This document shows positions 11,168 through 22,772 of a stretch of 64,000 bases of DNA, one piece after another (the first letter of the stretch is position 1; each line of letters begins with the position of its first letter). The stretch is taken from contig CAWUHX010000139.1 of assembly GCA_963922205.1 (NCBI GenBank), forward strand, positions 744,001 through 808,000. The letters are read 5' to 3'. The notes below the pieces were generated by a model. The model was not told where the DNA came from and made no database searches. It was given only the letters and a program-made list of their open reading frames with translations. Position numbers and translations under genes: made by a program. Source of the stretch: Romanomermis culicivorax. Lineage: Eukaryota > Nematoda > Enoplea > Mermithida > Mermithidae.

Positions 11168-12411
11168 TGTGACCCAATTGGGCGGCTCGCTGGGTTTTTC
11201 ATCTCGGGAACCTTACCCGGCTAGTACTGGCTATAAGAAGGCCTATAGGGTACTCTGGTGCTGTCCTGGGTTTCTGCTGTTGAGTAATGGACAAGGCCAC
11301 CAGGTCAGGGGTGGCAATCCCTGGTCCCATTCAGAATGAAAGATAGATAAGGTCACTCTAGGAATGACCTGATTTAGGGGACCCAATTGTAAACCGAAAT
11401 CCCCTTATTAGCTGTAACCCAAAGGGAACAAGGGCACTTCTGGCTCAGGGCAGACTCAAGGGAAGACTGGCTTAGAGAAGGGTTCCCCAAAATACACCCT
11501 CAACATTAATAATCCCCTAAGAGGACTTACCTAGTCCTGTTTCTCAAGTTCGATTCGATGCAAGGATGACGGGTCCCAGTTGATTTTCAGATATCAGTCA
11601 GCAAACAGGGAAGTGGTCCATTTGGTTCGGCAATGGGTACTTGGGAGGTCGAGGCGAGGCTCTAATATCTGATGGATAGGTGATGGGAGTAACCAGGCAC
11701 TAAGGGTGATGAGCGTTCTCTATATAGGGGCTGGCTGACATATGCAGTGAATGCAACAAATATGCAAATTCGACAATGAACACAAGTCAAATGTGAATAT
11801 TCAAATTTATTATCAAAATACGATAAGAGGATGAAGGAAGTGGACTAAATTATAAAGTCGGACATGAGCTAGAACCCAGAGAATAAGCACAAAACTAACA
11901 AAACAGGCCCTTTTAAGGACCTCCTAGGCCTACAGTATGGCCTGGGTGGAGCTTATGACGCCCAAGCTAACTTCTGCAGGGGAAATTGATGCAGAAGATG
12001 CCTATGGTCACATAGATATTTCCCAGTTCCAATAGATTTAGTGTTGGGGACGAGTTACATCCCTATGCTAAACATATGAAGGTCTTTCGATGAGAACTTC
12101 CTAACTAGTCATTTTGCGTAGCAGAACGTCCCTTGTTTTTACTGATAAGAGGTGCATGTGATGCTCCAATTATGGCCATGAGTTCATAGAGCTTATCTGG
12201 CGGAAATTCTGATTAATGGGTCACACTGTTGCTTATGTGAGGAACAGAAAACATTAAAATGCAACAAAAATGACACACAGAATGCAGGTAAAACATAATG
12301 AATGAAACGAAATAAACGTAAGTAACTGTCAAACAAAAAGTGGTGAAAAATATTAAATATCAACATGATGGAAATCATGTGAGGTTGGGCAAAATTGATC
12401 GGCATGTGACA
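11168..12411. mobile_element. Possible solo LTR (GC-richer TG...CA block)
   Basis: Base composition changes sharply here: the block is clearly richer in G and C than its flanks. It starts TGTGACCC and ends ATGTGACA, so it has TG...CA ends and a short terminal inversion, as LTRs do. It contains a TATA-like CTCTATATAGGGG near 11720. No coding sequence is present. I could not find a matching 4-6 bp target duplication, and a second copy is needed to prove LTR identity, so this is a hypothesis; it could also be part of another repeat family. Confidence 0.35.
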
Positions 12412-15400
12412 CTACCATTTTGTATAAGCATATGATGCAGCTACCATTTTTTAACCAAGTCAAAATAAAAAACTTAGTGTTTTGTTTCGTTAAAGCATAA
12501 AATAAAACAAATCAAAAGCTCGTTTTTCATTTCAGCAATCAGAAATTCAGCAATTGAAAGTCTCTGATAAAAATTGTATGTACATGTGAATCAGCAAATC
12601 AGGAAGCTTAAATCTAAAACTTGGACAGTAATTCCATATCGCAATATATTCTATAGGCTCAGCAAAAATCAAAATAGCGATCAATGAAATACTGATTTCA
12701 CCAAATATTTATTCAAGCCAAAGTGAATATCAAAGCCCTCATGTACACTGGAGTACGAGGAGAAAATCATATGAGTTTCAAATATGATCAATAATCATGA
12801 AAAAATGATAATTAAAATCAGTTTTCATGATGACAGATATCAAGAACAAAAACAAAAAATCAAATAGAGACTGACTTGTATCAGGATTATCAAAAATTTG
12901 AAGATCAATTGACTGCTCATCAGGGTGAATTTTTGGACAAGTAGACACGTATTCTTCTATTTTTAGTTTTTTCAGAAAGGCGCCTCACAGATGGCGAGTT
13001 TCATGAATTTATTAAAGTTAACCCATGTTTTGTCGTGGGCATAACACGAAAACCTACCAAGAATACTTTGGAGATGTTTTGTGCTTTTAGCTTTACTAAG
13101 CACGACTACAGTTTTTCCCTTGCAAAATTATTTTACGTTTCTCTATCACCAACGTTTATTTCTGGTATTTTCTAAGTTTTGATGTTGAAGAGGAAGACAG
13201 GAAGTTCACATTATTTGTTCACTCATGGAACTGATTAAGGCGTGATGGAATAATTTTTGTTGAACTTTTTAATTTGAGACACTGTTCTCTAAAAAATCCT
13301 TATCGGAAATTTGTTCTGTTTCTCTGAGACCAAGTGAAATGTACTCAATACCATTCCAGATGCATCTAGTTTGACTTGCAGCAAACATAATTGATTCATT
13401 TAGCAAACATGATTGATTCATAAAGTGCTATCGACACCACTTTTTGCTGTATAATATAATCCCTAATGAAAAGTTATTTGGAGGTCAATAATTTTTTAAG
13501 TTCCTAACTAGGCATCGAATTAGGATTGATGATGGAACTTGCCGGAAACATCAGAAGGTCTCAGCAGAAGCCAGGTAGCATTTTCATCTTAAGTAATTCA
13601 TTTACTTTTCTTTTGTTTTCCTCTCACTATCTATTCTCAGTTCACTTTTTCACATATTTCTGTTGCACATTTCCCTTTTCTTCCCATCGATGGATTATTT
13701 GTCCATCTTATGAGTCCGTAATTGTCAGAATTCCAGGATAAAATATTTCGTCAGAGTTGGATAAAAATAAAATCATGACATATGTCCTGCATATCTTACT
13801 GACCAACCATATATGCACATATGGAAATAATGGTAAACCAGTCTACCTGAGACACTGCATCTCATATGCTTCTCATGTGAGCCAATTCCCAACTGGGCCA
13901 TTCGGATCGGAAATGTAATAAAACTAAGACTAGCCAATCGAAGGCGTTGCACTATCTCTTGAATACACATGTAATCGGGTCTCGAGGTCTGGGCATCAGA
14001 GGATTTGTCTTGGCCTGGAGGTCCCTAATTCCCCAAAATTTTTGTGGCAGGGGTCCCAGGAGGAAGAAAATTTCGTTTTTTCCACCAAAAAGTCCGGAAA
14101 ATAGTTCGAAAATAATAATTTTTGTTTTAAAAAAACGTAAAAAATGTATCTATGGCACGAAGCGCTGAGAAAATTGACGTTTTTGACCATGTTTCGTTCA
14201 AAAATTGACTTTTTTCATAAAAATTGACATTTTTCAGTATTTTTCCAACCAAAATTATGGGAGTCCCACGACTACCATATGGCAAGCCATAGGACTGGAA
14301 AATCCTGTGGGACGTCATCTAATGCCATATGGCCGACAATATTTTATCTTAATATTTGATGAAGATTCGTAGTTTTTCCTTGAAACATTTTTTGAGGAAG
14401 ATCAATATGTCAAGTCTTTAAACTTTTCAAAGTGATTATTCCTTTCTTAAAATAAAATCAGTTCGAAAGCTTCATTGAAGTATCCTTTGGAAGTTTCTAC
14501 TCTTCCACTCATATCTTTTCGGCCAAAGTAATGAGAGTTAATGAATAAATTACTGTTTTCAAAATTTTTAAGACGATAAAATTCTAAAATTTACGACTTT
14601 TGAACACTTAATTCGAATCTAATTCTTAAAAAAATGTTTGGAAAATTAATTTTCCAGGGCTGCCGAAAAGAAGTGCTGGAAAGATTGACGACTTTTTTGA
14701 GCTTCCATTTCTCATCATAGAGGACTTGACCATCAATTTATCATCTAATGCAAACTCATTATGCTATTGGATAGTTTTCTACTAAATTTTTTCCACAATG
14801 CTTGTAAATTAGAATTGAAACTCGAAAATTTCAATTTTTCTCTAAATTTTAACGAATTAACAGCATTTTTTTACTTATAAATAAAATTTGAAAATTACAC
14901 TGATTTGGTTATTAGTCTTTGGCCATGACATGCAGGAACACAGGTTACTTATTCTACGTATTTTTGCTATGTACAAATTGTACAAATGAAATATTGGTTA
15001 CCGTTTGTACATGTACAAATGGGTCATGTACAAAAAAACCCTGGCTGGTAGAGGATTCGAAGTTATTTTGTATGGCTAATCTCGTGGACATTTTGGCTTT
15101 TCATAGAAATTTTTTATTTTTCGAGATTATTTAAAAAAACATCAAAAATGTTTTTTATCAATCAAAATGTTTCTCATTAAGTAAAATGCAGTGAGTGCAG
15201 AAAAGAATCCAAATTTTCATTTTTTGTCAAGTTTTTGAACAAATGGGCTTTAGAGAACAGCTGATAAAGTCCAAAATTTTGATAATTTTCCAGGATTAGT
15301 GCATTTTGGGTGAAAAAACAAGCATTTTTGACGTTTTTTCCGAAAAATCTCTAAAAATAGAATTTTCATGAAAAAAAAGCAATGTGTCAATAGGGTTCCT

Positions 15401-16632
15401 AATACAGAATAATCTCCCCCCGTCTGCTATGACCGACAAAAACTAAGTTAATCTTGAAAAAATACGCTTGAGATACAGTTGAAAAATTGTGATGCACTTG
15501 AAAAAAAAGTCCAATATCCAAAAAACTCTTATGTCTTGATTTTTTTTGCATCTTGGAATCTTTGTAAAGTGGATTCAAGTTTTGCAATGCATGCTTGAAG
15601 GTAACAATTTTTTCAGGTTGTGACACATTTTTCAAGTGGTAAAGATTTTTTCCAAGTGGCCTTTTTTGTATTTCATACAGGCGAGATTTGAAGTAAAATT
15701 TAAGACAAGAAAGAGTGGCAATGTACACAAGCTAAGGAAATTATTAATTGAAAAGCAACATACAAGAGCTCGTCATATGTATATTGAATCCCTATTGTAG
15801 TGGGTTTAAAAAATCTTGACTACTATAGAATATTAATTTTGAAATAACACATGCACTGGCTGATGAAATTTTGAGGATATGATGTAATGATGAATTTATC
15901 ACAAAAAAATATCTCGATTACTATAGTTGATGATGAAAAAAAGTTGTGTTGTGACAAGCAAACTAGCTGATGATTTTCTTAAAAATCTGATTGGATGTTG
16001 GAAATTATTCGAGCATTTGGTTGTCGACAGAGTAACATCCCTCTCAAGGTAAATGCACCTTTGGGAAGTGGGTATTTTTACTTTTATATAAAGCTTTGAA
16101 CCCCAGAAAAGTCTCAAGGTCAGGTTGAGTCTACGTTTTGGTGGTCACCATGATTACCAATCCAAAAAATCTGCAGCAGACAAAATTAGCCTACTTAATC
16201 TTGAGATAGAAAGAATAAAACACCAGATTCATGGAAGTTACAAAATAAAAAATAGAGAAAAAGAAATAAGAATGTGAACAAGTAGATGCAAAAAGAATAT
16301 GGCGTCAATTTCAGAAAAAAATTGGCATGAAACTAAAAGGGTATGTTTGAGGAAGAAGAAAGAATATACCGAAAAACATAAGCAAACTGCATGGAAAATT
16401 CAATTGAAAATGAAATCAGAACATAAAAAGATGAGCAGCTGAAGAAATATAAAGGTGAATCTGAAACAGAGTCAGAATTTAACACAAGAGGGAAGAAGAG
16501 CAGTCAGAAAGAGAATTTTGATTGAGAAACTAAATGACTGATGTTAAGAAATCATGACACATATCTAAGTCTTCAGCTGACTTGGTCTAAATCACCACTT
16601 GGTGTAAAAACACGTCACAAGAACTGTCTAAG
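12412..16632. other. Gene-less AT-rich stretch
   Basis: Nothing gene-like was recognised. 14340-14640 shares a recognisable but diverged motif (ATCTTAATATTTRATGAAG followed by CT-rich sequence) with 44310-44420. A palindromic CCATATGGC motif recurs around 14275-14335. From 16200 to 16500 the plus strand is purine-rich. Confidence 0.45.
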
Positions 16633-17420
16633 CTGTAGCTTCCAGTACTGTAAACCCTAATCTTCAAAAAAAGAGAATTGAGAAAACAAAACCAATACCT
16701 GTTATAAATTTGCTTCAAGATTTATCCTCAGATCCACATATTGTGCCGTCATCTGACTTCCAACAAATAGAACTAGCTTCCAAAATCGGAAAATTGAAAC
16801 ACAACTCGGATGAAACAACCTCTTTCTCTGTCGATTCTCCACTAAAGGTTAAAATTAAGGCATCAAGTCATCCTGATTAGGATCACTTCTTAAATCCTGT
16901 TTCACAAAAATTGGTTGAAAAACGTCTGTTGTTGGCTCCTGCTTTGTCAATCATCAAAATATTTAATAACACGGCACCCTCTTTAATCTTGCTCAGTGAA
17001 TCATTGTCACCAACCTCGTGTTCCATTCTTTTTCTCCTATCTCTGCAACAAACCACCCTACTGACTATTTGGACCTGTACTGCTTCATTACGCAGTCTGA
17101 TAGATGTCAATGTGGCCCAATCAACCACAATTTTCGTAAAATCTAGCAGCCATTCAACCACCTTTAGGGAACTACGATGAATATATCCATCAAATGAAGC
17201 CGCCATCATCAATGCCGAGCAAGGCTATCGACATCAGAAAGAAATGGCTCATTATTGCGACAATGTTCTTGCTGAATTCATCCAGCACTTTCCACCACTG
17301 TATGCTGGTCCAATGTTGGCCAAGATGAGAGAGTTTTTGGACAGAGCCAAAATCAATTTACATCAGCATCTGAGAAGACCACCATCAAGGCTGATGAATC
17401 CATCAATGTTTTATTGGTGA
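16633..17420 (+). pseudogene. Unidentified coding-like remnant, two open segments
   Basis: Two plus-strand frames without good start codons look protein-like. The first (about 16633-16880, roughly 82 codons) includes TKPIPVINLLQDLSSDPH. The second (17181-17420, 79 codons then TGA) includes HYCDNVLAEFIQHFPP and MLAKMREFLDRAK, with the amphipathic spacing of helices. The segments could be exons of one decayed gene. I recognise no family and no catalytic motif. The overlapping minus-strand frame at 16883-17212 has no recognisable motif either. Confidence 0.3.
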
Positions 17421-18245
17421 CGTGTGTTACAACACTTATAATTTTGACCAACACCGTCACAAGGACTTGTCAGATTTGGTGTGAAATTTTTATATTGTAT
17501 TTGTTCAAGTGTTATTTTATTTTTCTGTTAGAATAGTTTTGCTTTAAATGTGTTGTTTTTCCTTTGAAAAGATCAGGAGCCCTATTTTTCAAGAAGGAGA
17601 AGGTGTATGATCCCATGAACCCCTACCCCTCCATTTAATCTACAAAAATTCAATAATCATACAAGCAGTATGAATTATATAACATGCGTACATTACAAAA
17701 ATTATTTTACTATCATTGTACCCTGTGTCCCATTTTCAACCCATGTGATTGCCTCAAATTTTTTTCAACCCATGTGATCACCACTAAAGAAACTACACAT
17801 ATTACTTGTGAATCCTACACTATCCATCCTAGAACTACTCCCCATGAAAACTCATCAAAATTCTTACTGGGGATCTTATCTGATCTTCTCCAAATTCTGC
17901 ATGAAAACTATGTTATTCATGCTTTAAAAGCACTATGTATAAAAACTTCTGGTGATGCATATCCATGCTAGTAGAAAGCATTTCCAGAAAGTGCCACTAA
18001 TGTTAGAACAAGCATTGGAATGTGGCCAGATTCCCTGTCATGTGACATTGTTTTTGTGCAAATTTTTATGACATTTATTTTGTATTTATACCCCTGTCTT
18101 CCAGTGTTTCTAGTTAATCTGGTTGTAACTTTGGTCCTCTTGTTTTTGCCTTAATTCGCATATTTTGCCAGAATTGTATGCTGTTTCCAGTCATAGGTTA
18201 TGATGAATATATATCTATAAAATTCGATTGTTGCCCTGAATATTG
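17421..18245. other. Left flank of the retrotransposon, no gene seen
   Basis: AT-rich unique sequence. Its last four bases, ATTG (18242-18245), nearly match the first four after the element, ATTA (27892-27895); this may be a mutated 4-bp target duplication. Confidence 0.4.
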
Positions 18246-19011
18246 TGTCAGGGGCAAATGACAAAATGTAGATTTCTTTTTGTAATTTTATTTGAAACAC
18301 ACAAAAAACTAATGAATACCTTTTCTGGCAAAAAACAAGGGTGACGCCATTATGGGAATACGAACAACAACACAACAACAAACGAATTGTAACTACGATA
18401 TCGATAAAATCAGTAACACGAAAATCTCCAAGTTATCAGTTGTTTAAAAATATAGAATAATATGATGAAAAAGTAGCAACATGACGAATGCCAAAATTCT
18501 AGGATAAAGATGAAAAAGGATAAAAGTAAAAGAAGTAAGAACTCTAGAAGAATTTAGATATTTATATTAAAACTGGTATCGTTAGGTTATGTGGAGGAGG
18601 TATTATGGTAGGGGATTATGGTAATTTAAGGTGTGGTAAAATTAACCTAGGTTTCATTAAAGTTAGGGAAGAATAGGACATTGAGTCGGATATTTTCGTA
18701 AGATAGTTTGACTAGGTAGCTTTTGCTAAGATAAATAGTTAACAGGCGCATTGAGGCCAAACCGCATTAGCCAAAGGCTAATGAATCAACCACATATGCT
18801 CTGGTATAGATTTCATAGATTTAGGATTAATGTTTTTACGAAATTTGGTCAATGTTGGAATTCTTGGGTCGGGTGGTGCTAGGAACCAGTGACAGGATTA
18901 CTAATTACATAGAAAAAGAATAAAAATGTAAAAACGATTAATTAATGCCAACTACAGTAACCTTTCTATAAAAATTATGCAAAATATTCTAAAACTAATT
19001 TCTTCTTTACA
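18246..19011 (-). repeat. 3' LTR (766 bp)
   Basis: Plus-strand ends are TGTCAGGGG and CTTTACA; in element orientation it starts TGTAAAGAAG and ends CCCCTGACA. It is nearly identical to 27098-27891. In element sense an ATATAAATAT box (about 18558-18567) and an AATAAA signal (18292-18287), about 40 nt before the LTR end, suggest the U3-R-U5 layout. Confidence 0.92.
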
Positions 19012-19021
19012 TTCCCCCAGT
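19012..19021 (-). promoter_or_regulatory. Polypurine tract
   Basis: In element sense, ACTGGGGGAA lies directly before the TG of the 3' LTR. This is the expected place and composition of the primer for plus-strand DNA synthesis. Confidence 0.75.
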
Positions 19022-19095
19022 AAATTAGCCAACGTCCTCGTTCATCAATTCCATTTTCTCAAGTTGTATCTATGTTGGTTTTGAACAAAGTTGGA

Positions 19096-20483
19096 CTACA
19101 ACTGTAATCGAGTTTCTTTGTCTTCCGTATCTGGTCGAGCTATCACTTGATCAAAATCATGTTGATTTTCGTTATGGGGTTCAACAAAAGGTCGAGATTG
19201 ATTGACATGAATAGTTTCAACACCAGTTGAATTGTTAGGATTTTTCAAAAAAAGATTAGGATATTTTATATCAAGGATTTTGTAAGGACCTTGGAAAATA
19301 GGTTGCAACTTTTTAGCTTGATTTTTCCGGATCATCTGTGACTCTTTTCAAACATAGTCACTAATGTTATAAATCACATTGTTCTCCTTTTTATCATATG
19401 CTTGTTTATATTTCTGTTGTGCTTTCTGGATTTCATCTTGAATTATAGGAGTGCTTGTGTGAAATATTTTTTATCTTCCACTTGATAGTCATCAAGATCA
19501 ACGAAGTAAACTGAGGGATTAAAATGTAAGGCAGCATCAATTGGAAGTTTTGGTATACGTCCATAGACTAACTGAAAAGGGGAATGATTTGTGCTTGCAT
19601 TAGAATGTATATTCGCTGCAAAAACTGCGTAGGATAAATGATGATCCCAATTAGCATGATTGCCATTCTGAATGTACATATGGATCTGGGTGATCAGGGT
19701 TTGATTAGCGTGTTCAACTTCACCATTCACTATTGGATGGTAAGCTGACGTGCAGATTTTTCGCGTATTAAAAAGACTAGTGATTTCTGTCATGAGCTTT
19801 GAGGTAAAATCTGTCCCTTGATCGGATTGCAAAATGCTTGGAGCTCCATGCAGGCAAACTATGTGATTAACAAAAAGTTGTGCTATGGTATTAGCTGTAA
19901 TGTCAGGTGTGGCGAACGCCTCAATATATTTTGTGAAATAATCGATAAATACAACTTTAAACCGATTTCCTTTTTCAGTTAAGGGCAGGGGACCCATACA
20001 ATCGACAGCAACTCTTTCAAAAGGCCCATCGATTGGAATTGGTTTTAGAGGATCTTTGAATTTTTGATGCAGTGGTTTATTCTTCTGACAAACTGTACAG
20101 GTTTTACAGTAATTCGTTACGTCTTTTGTTAGGGTTTGCCAAAAATATCTTTTTTCAACTAATTGTATTGTCTTTCTTGAGCCTAAATGTCCCACTAATT
20201 CATCGTCATGATGAGTTTGTATGACCAAGTTTATCAATGATTGAGGAACCACTATTTTCCCAATACCATTTTCATTTTTGTATGGGATACCATTCTTAAG
20301 CATATAGTTAGGAAAACCTTCACATTTTTCTTGGTCACTAAGTGACATGATTATTGGAATCAAAAACTGATCATCTTTTTGCAACTTCTGTAAATTGATT
20401 TCTTCATCAGAAATAGAGTTGACATTGGATTCAAGTTTTGATTCTTGTAGACGTGCCATGGTGTCAGTTTCTATATTAAACAC
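19096..20483 (-). pseudogene. pol: integrase region
   Basis: Retroviral-type integrase, which inserts the cDNA into the genome. The main frame (20483-19443) shows an N-terminal zinc-binding HHCC module (HHDDELVGH ... CKTCTVC) and then the catalytic core. The first acid is in VAVDCMGPLPL, the second in LQSDQGTDF and the glutamate in NGEVEHANQT, so the DDE triad is present. The C-terminal GPY/F-type module (FQGPYKILDIK) is in a separate frame at 19335-19096, so a frameshift near 19440 and a stop around 19340 break the gene. No other reading frame of note lies between the integrase end and the 3' LTR, the place where an env gene would normally sit. Confidence 0.9.
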
Positions 20484-20499
20484 TGGCTTAGCAGTAAAA

Positions 20500-22259
20500 T
20501 CGGGTAATCTTGATAAAGTGTCGGCATTGGCATTTGTGTGACCTTTTCATGGTTGAATGTTTAGTTTCATGCCAGCTAACGCAAGTCCCCAGCAAACTAT
20601 GCGTCCATCAGGGTTCGATTTTTCCAATACAGCTTTTACGGCTGTGTGATCAGTTTAGATCATGACTTCCTGTTGATAAAGATAAGGTCGGAAATATTTT
20701 ACAAACTCTACTACTGCTAAAGTTTCGAGTTCCGTAATGGGATAATTTTTTTCTGCTGATTTTAACGTTCTACTTGCAAAGGTGACAGGGTGCTCTTTAC
20801 CATCACAATCAATTTGTGTAAGAACTGCACCTATACCATCCAAAGAAGTATCTGTCTGCAAGATGAATGGTTTGGAAAAGTCTGGATGTATCAAAAAAGG
20901 CGGGTTCATAAGTTTTTTTTTTAGTTGATCAAAAGTTGTATTTTGTCTTTCCCCCCAGACAAATTTGACATTCTTTTTTAGTAATGCAGTCAAAGGTTGA
21001 CACAGTTGGGCACAGCTTGGAATAAATTTTCTATAGTATGAAATTAAGCCCAAAAATGATTTTACTTCTTCCACTGATTTTGGAGCTAAGATTATGGTTA
21101 AAGCTTGTATTTTAGTGTCGTCCGGGCTGATACGTTTGGCTAATATTTTATGTCCAAGATATTTCACTTCCTGAAAACTGAATTTGCATTTATTAAGATG
21201 CAATTTCATGCCTCCTTTTTGCAAGCGGTCTAAAACTGCTTTTAATCTAGACAGCATTTGGTCCTGGGTTTTGGCAAAGATGAGGATATCGTCTAGATAG
21301 ACTAGGCATGATGACCATTGTAGGCCAGATAACAGTAAGTCCATCAATCCTCGAAAAGTTGCAGGTGCATTGCACAAACTGAAAGGGAGATAATTAAATT
21401 CATAGAGGCCGGTTGGGGTTATAAAGGCTGTTTTTTCACAATCATTGGCTGAAATTGGAATAGACCAATAGGCATTGGCCTGATCTAGGGTTGAGAAATA
21501 ACACATGCCGTTCAATGTATCAAGTATATCGTCGATTCTTGGTAACGGATAGACGTCTTTTTTCATTACTCTGTTTAAACTGCAAAAATCGATACACAAC
21601 CAATGGCCACCATCTTTTTTAGTTACTAAGACTGAATTTGTTGACCATGGTGAAGTACTTTTTTGGATGATTTGTTTAGCTTCTAAGGCCCTTACTTCAT
21701 TTGTGATAATTTGTTTTTCTTTCGGGGATGTTTAGAAGGGAAATTTACGGATAGGTTTATGATCCCCTGTATTTATTTGATGCTGAACTAATGCAGTTTA
21801 TCCTGTGTCTTTTTTATCTAGAGCATATATATTAGGATATTGCAATAACAGGCTAAATAGTTTCTGCCTGTCTGATTCATTTAAATTTGATGAAATGTTA
21901 CAATTTTTACTTACCCACTCAAGAGTGATGAGTGATGATTTAGGTTGCACTGATTGATTTCCAATCAAGTTTATCATACCATTTTGGTATGGTTGAGTAA
22001 GAAAGCATTTGATGTCACCAATTTTCATGCCCGATAACAGTTTAGCAACAAATGGATTTAAGTTAATAACTTGCATCCATATACGACCATTAGTGATTTT
22101 GCTAATAGATGAGGCAAAATAAATGTTTTGCAATTTTTTGTTCATTGCTTTTGGTTCAAAAATAATGTCCTGGGAAATTTTTGCATATTGCATCGGTACA
22201 GTAGCAGATGTAACATTTACTGATCTAGGATCTAGACACACGGTTTCCACCATGAGCAT
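20500..22259 (-). pseudogene. pol: reverse transcriptase and RNase H
   Basis: Copies the element RNA into DNA and degrades the RNA strand. The linker frame (22259-21798) leads into the RT. RT blocks seen in order are SPWSTNSVLVTKKDG, LPRIDDIL, FSTLDQANAYWSIPI, KTAFITPTGLYEFNYLPF, LCNAPATFRG and the catalytic LVYLDDILIFAKT, then YLGHKI and FLGLISYYRKFIP. RNase H follows with DTSLDGIGAVLTQ, ITELETLAVV and, after stops, TDHTAVKAVLE and HTNANADTLSRLP. In-frame stops occur at about 21733 (TAA), 20653 (TAA) and 20547 (TGA), so this copy is inactive although every catalytic motif is visible. The YLDD form of the box is normal for Gypsy elements. Confidence 0.92.
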
Positions 22260-22289
22260 GGCACTTCAGTTTGATGGGGAATTAAAATG

Positions 22290-22660
22290 CATGCCATCAC
22301 AAGGAATTTGGCAATTTTTGAAATGGATAAAAGAATTTTCCCAGTTGAATTTGATGCTTTTAAATCGATTGAGAAAATTTGTACCCAGGATCATTTCTGC
22401 CGTACAACTTTCTTGTATTTGAACTAAGAGCATTTCAGAGATATCCTATGATGAGATGGTTAGGAAAACTGCCCCCCGAAGCGTGATTGGGCTTTTATTA
22501 GCTGCTATAGGCTTAGCTGTTGTAGCTAGAATTCGTAAGTTTGGCAATTGTTTTACAATATTATTGTCTATGATAGAATAGATAGCTCCCGTATCAATCA
22601 ATGCCTTTACTGTAAGCTGATCATTGACTGTTACATTCAATGTAGCAGTCAATGATCAGC
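22290..22660 (-). pseudogene. Aspartic protease domain
   Basis: Retroviral-type (pepsin-fold) protease that would process the polyproteins. The frame at 22652-22446 contains the active-site triad in ALIDTGAIYSIID. Further downstream, in a different frame, ILGTNFLNRF matches the conserved ILGxDFL segment. A frameshift or stop near 22446 separates the two. The N-terminal edge of the domain is overlaid by a perfect palindrome (22612-22664) whose upstream arm carries a stop codon. The domain directly follows the envelope-like gene instead of gag. Confidence 0.85.
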
Positions 22661-22664
22661 TTAC
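22612..22664. repeat. 53-bp near-perfect palindrome at the protease start
   Basis: Arms GTAAGCTGATCATTGACTG (22612-22630) and its exact complement (22646-22664) flank a centre that is itself palindromic (TACATTCAATGTA), leaving one mismatched pair. It lies between the envelope-like gene and the protease active site. It may be an RNA hairpin or a local inverted duplication; the coding sense of only one arm fits the protease. Confidence 0.9.
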
Positions 22665-22772
22665 ATTGAAGTATACATTCAAGTATGGGGTTCTCTTTTG
22701 ATGATCTGTGAAAAAATTTACGGCTTCTTCTATGTCAACATTATCTTTGGTTTTGTTGAAATGAATATTAAA

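Noticed and set aside
22123..22422. 99-codon plus-strand frame inside the retrotransposon
   Set aside because: It is antisense to the protease-RT linker and has no motif.
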